A stretch of DNA of 64,000 nucleotides, taken from positions 2,790,001-2,854,000 of the forward strand of contig CASHTG010000001.1 in NCBI GenBank assembly GCA_949357655.1, in the 5' to 3' direction. Made by a program: the position numbers and the translations under genes. The stretch comes from Parascedosporium putredinis (lineage: Eukaryota; Ascomycota; Sordariomycetes; Microascales; Microascaceae). Positions 60,201 through 64,000 of this stretch are shown in pieces (position 1 is the first letter of the stretch; the number at the start of each line of letters is the position of its first letter). The notes below the pieces were generated by a model. The model saw nothing but the letters and a program-made list of their open reading frames with translations. It had not been told where the DNA came from and searched no databases.

Positions 60201-61475
60201 CGCCAAGGTTGGATCTACCATGTGTGCCCTCTGTTCTTGTTACCCATTGTACCCGACCAACCAGGCAAAGTACGAGTCTTCAGATGGTGACCTTGATGCC
60301 CCCAGTGACTGTAACGTAGATGTGGGTAGCTGAGGGTCGCTTTCTCGTCCCATCGTAGGCTCGTGCGACTCGATGATTAAAAGCGCTGTTAGGTTCCCAT
60401 TGACCCTAGAACCCCGAGACCGATAGTGTTGTCTATCTGGAGGCATGCCCATTGGCTCAGTAGTAGTTGAAGCCAGATCTAAATTCGGGTCGGCTCGGTC
60501 GCAATTGCCATATTAACTTTGCATAGGGCCATCATACGGCCAACCACCTTCAAGCTGCGGCTAATCCAGGGAATCCGATTCTAGAATCCGTCGATTCAGA
60601 GCGCGCATCTTTCACTGACAAGTGATCACTTAATCCTCTGTTTATGCATGCTTTGGCGTTGGTTCTACTCGCTGTGCTACGTTTCGTCGCCCATTGAAGA
60701 CCCTTAGAGGAAAGTGCGGCACGTAAGCTGGGACGCGACTCTTATGGAGATCACGAACTTCCAGCCGGTTCTCTAACCGGCTCACGACGCCGCCGAGCAC
60801 ATCATCTGTTCTTTTTGGAACCCGCGCGAGCATGAGCCCTTATAAGAGTTTTCCGAATATACATCTAACTCGGGGCCACAGCCGATCACTTTCCTTGGCG
60901 ATCATCTGATCTCGAAAGAGAGCTTGGTCCAACCCCGAGCGGAATTTCCATTCTAGACTTCCCCTTCTTCCCGAACACGGCCGTGCCTGGCGGGCGGTCT
61001 GTCCTGGGATCGTGCTGGAGCGAGGGTCGCCTGTCTTTGATTCGCCGAGCCTGAGCTTCTGATACTGGATTACCCAGCCCGGAGGAAGGGATCTCCTCGT
61101 CCACAGCGAGAGATGGGCAGATATAGAGAGGGGAGGGAATGTGTGAGGATAACATGGCCGCAGCCACCGTACTTCTTGCTCACTTGGATCTTCGCCTATC
61201 TGTGTGAATTCGCGGTTCGAGACTGGGGCACGCAAAACGCCGTGGTTCGATTCAAAGTGTCGGTACGCCCGTATCTATTCCCCTTGCGGGAGCAGAATGA
61301 GGAAGCGAGACTTTGCTATCTTCTCGTTGAGGCGTCTCCGGCAGCTATGGCATATTTTAGCCCGAGGAAAGCGGCGGAAGTCTGCATATGAGCCCGGGTT
61401 TGTTGAGCAACATTGGGCCCTTGAAGCAAGGCAAACTAACACAGGCTACCCGCGGGCCCTAGCAGCTATCTTATC

Positions 61476-61563
61476 TTCTTTCTCTTTTCCTCCCTCTCTC
61501 TTCTCTCCCTCTTCTCCTTCCCTCTCTTCTCCTTCCCCCTTTTCTTGCTTCCTCTCTCCTCAG
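61476..61563. repeat. long polypyrimidine tract
   Basis: About 85 bases of almost only C and T (TTCTCCCTCTTCTCC-like units) end in CAG. It resembles an intron acceptor region, but no exon follows that I can support, so I record it as a simple sequence tract. Confidence 0.6.
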
Positions 61564-64000
61564 GCCATTGTCAGCACCTCGTCAGACCTCAGTTGTAAAC
61601 TGCTTGCAGCCGAAGATCAATGAATTCCTTTCTGCCTGCCTCAGCTTGTCAGTCCTGTGACTTTCAATAGGTGCGCATTGGCTATTTGCAAGAGCCACGA
61701 TCGGCGTATGCCCCAAGGCGGAACATGGTAGAGGCTTCTTCCATTTTCTTTTACCATCATAAGCATCGGAATGCGTCACCGCATCATATTACATTGCATT
61801 CAGGTGTCCGATGCCCCAGGTACGCTCACAAGCATATGGTTTCCTTACTGAAAAACGTCTATTCAGGTATTGTGCCTCGGAGTCAGCGGCTTGATACTAG
61901 CTACGCTTCCTGGACGTCATCTTCTATCTCTATGTTAGCCTGGGGAAAACTGTGGGTGCTGGGGATCGAGGGGCGCCCGGCATCTTAAGCTCTCGAGATG
62001 GTAACAACTCCTGGAACCAAGCGAGGACATGAGGTTTATATGTAAATCTAGCTCCATACCCAAAGGGAACTGCCTGCTCTGGGAGCATTCTTCTTTTGGT
62101 ATTGGGTTACTTCTTTCTAGTTCGTGGCGCCCATTCAAATCATGATGGTGGATGATCGATATCGACTCGCGGCATTGCTCTTCCCCATCATTATTGAGTA
62201 TTGCACATGGCGCACAGGCGGGTCTATACGAAGTCAGATCTTTGTTTCCTTGGCCCCCGTACGTTCTTGTCCCTACACGCAATCATAAGGACAACGATTA
62301 TTCTCATGAGCTACTTGGCACGATTAACCTAGATGGAATCGAGGCTGGATACTGAGCTGACGCAATCCACGTCACACACAACATGGAGTCTCGTTTACAA
62401 CCAAACAAGCACGCTGGTATGGATAGCTTGTGAACAAGGCAGTGATTCTCTTTCCACTACTAGGTGGTGATAGCGTGATAGACCGCAAGTCTAAGAAAAG
62501 ACTCCGATCTCAGGGAGTAGTGGCGCTTGTCACCATCTACTCAGGCATGGCACTATCCAAGTGGTGATCACGATAGGGAAGATTGGGCATGAAGAGAGCG
62601 TCCTCGCTGTTCACGACTAGTTTATTAGCCCCGTGAGTCAGGTATCTACAATATGTTTGGCGCCTGGGGTCTGCTTTGACGCAACATGTCAGTCACCGCG
62701 GACGCTTCTCTACATCTGTTTCCAACCAGGAGCAGTGCTCAAGTTGGCCGCTGCCCTCCCACGGAAAAGGCACAGATTGATACACTACATCGAACGAGTG
62801 GCGTTCACCAGGTGGTGGATGATGAGGCAGAGCCTGAGCAAAAGGAAGAAGGTTGAGCAGGATATAGAGTTCCACCTCTCATTGCGTTTCCGTGACCAAG
62901 ACCAACATCTCCCTCACCTTCAGTACTTCACCAGAGGAAGGATCTAGGATGGTGGATTATGATCAACGGCAGCAAGTTATGGTCTACTTTGCGCTCCAGG
63001 GGTAAGAAAGGTTCGGGTTGCTCTTGTTTGCATGAGTTTAATAATCAATATTATATTAAAGACTTGGTTCTCACTGAAGGGGTTCTGGAAAGTAGTTCTT
63101 AGTTCTTGACCCTCCCTGACTTATAACGAAATGACGACCGAGGTAGGGAGGGTAGACGAAGGCAAAGGCCCGTATGCATAAAAATGGTGAGCGTATATCA
63201 ATGTCAATGTCCCATTCCCTCGGGTTGTACCGAGGTATTATTGCATATTTCAATCTCGCCGATGGTCCAACGATGAGCTGCTGGGCATATTTCCCCGCAT
63301 AAAAAGTGGGATCGGCACAGGGTGGTGGAGTATTGTTTGGTTCATGCACGATGCAAGGGCACTCACTATTACTTGGGTGATATCCATTGCGATGAGAGGG
63401 GAATCTCTCGGCGGAATGGGACGGACTCGATCAATCGATCAATTCTTGTGATGAGGAAGGCTTTGGGTCCCATTTTTACCTTTCTTTCTCCTCCTGATTT
63501 GCGAGTATACCTTGTTCTGATGCTGCAGATGCGTGTCTTTCCTCGGGTCGAGGTGGTCAGCCTCCTACCCTATGACTGGGTAAGACATTGGTGTGATGGG
63601 ATTGAAATTGATAGCGCGTTTCAAGCTATTCTTGGTCTAGTGTAAATGGATGCGGAGGGAGGCAAAACGGCGGGAAGAAGGGAGAGAAGAATAAAAGCAA
63701 ATGAGTCGAACCATACTCTGGTTCCCAGGAGCTCGAGAGCCCCGAGGTCTCATTCCGGAACGCGGACAGAACAGGGAACCTGTCTGTCTCACAGGGCCAG
63801 GCTAGCCAGTTCGTGCAGAAAGGGGATGAATTCTTGTACAAGGGGCAGGAAACGGCGCAGACATGCACTCGAAATCCATTGATCCATTGGATTGGACGAG
63901 ACGATACTGATGTGTTTGGCTGATGAAAAGAAGAAAGGGACGAGACTCGTGCGTGCCCGGAGCTGAGGGCTTATTACGATCTGTGCTGGGTTAGCGCGCG

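Larger units (their letters stand above)
53940..64000. other. 10 kb right arm without a supported gene
   Basis: The first kilobase is the purine-rich (plus strand) promoter and leader of the EGF-like protein gene. Beyond it I find only short, overlapping open frames in all six frames, the longest (55187-55822) without any family feature. It carries several microsatellites and a long pyrimidine tract. It could contain non-coding RNA, decayed repeats or genes too broken to see. Confidence 0.5.

Overview
The window is nuclear DNA from a filamentous ascomycete (Pezizomycotina, most likely Sordariomycetes). The evidence is many short introns with GTAAGT/GTATGT donors, CTAAC-type branch points and CAG/TAG acceptors, CT-rich leaders, and fungal families such as Tad1, Pet191, Cbp4, EGD1, a Chs4-like activator and a Tgl1-like lipase. 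Species placement is inference. I found no rRNA, tRNA, CRISPR array or recognisable transposon gene.

Layout, left to right: sparse DNA with simple repeats (1-4.1 kb); Cu,Zn superoxide dismutase (+, 4.2-5.0); Tudor-SN/SND1 nuclease (+, 6.5-9.1); transaldolase (+, 11.6-13.2); a type II membrane metallophosphoesterase-like protein that has lost most metal ligands (-, 14.7-16.2); Pet191 complex IV assembly factor (-, 19.4-19.9); a Tgl1-like lipase (+, 20.9-23.1); a small GPI-type surface protein (+, 24.1-24.7); NFACT/Rqc2 ribosome quality-control factor (+, 25.7-29.2); an O-methyltransferase (-, 29.7-31.3) and a divergently transcribed cytochrome P450 (+, 35.2-37.3); Tad1 tRNA adenosine deaminase (+, 38.0-39.5); nascent polypeptide-associated complex beta subunit (-, 40.1-40.9); Cbp4 complex III assembly factor (-, 42.4-42.9); a Sel1-repeat chitin synthase activator with a CaaX end (+, 47.0-50.0); an EGF-like single-pass membrane protein (-, 51.3-53.9); then about 10 kb without a gene I can support.

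Most genes are unlinked housekeeping functions: redox defence, pentose phosphate flux, mitochondrial assembly, translation quality control, tRNA editing and cell wall synthesis. The only hint of an accessory locus is the methyltransferase/P450 pair, which faces apart across 3.9 kb; no backbone synthase is present.

Two features dominate reading of the window. First, the sequence carries many apparent single-base losses, mostly in C or G runs, even in highly conserved genes (eight in SND1, four in NFACT, one in NAC-beta). This looks like consensus error, not pseudogenisation, and ORF boundaries must be read with that in mind. Second, two biological oddities stand out: a candidate one-nucleotide exon in NAC-beta, and a phosphoesterase whose metal-binding motifs are replaced one by one.
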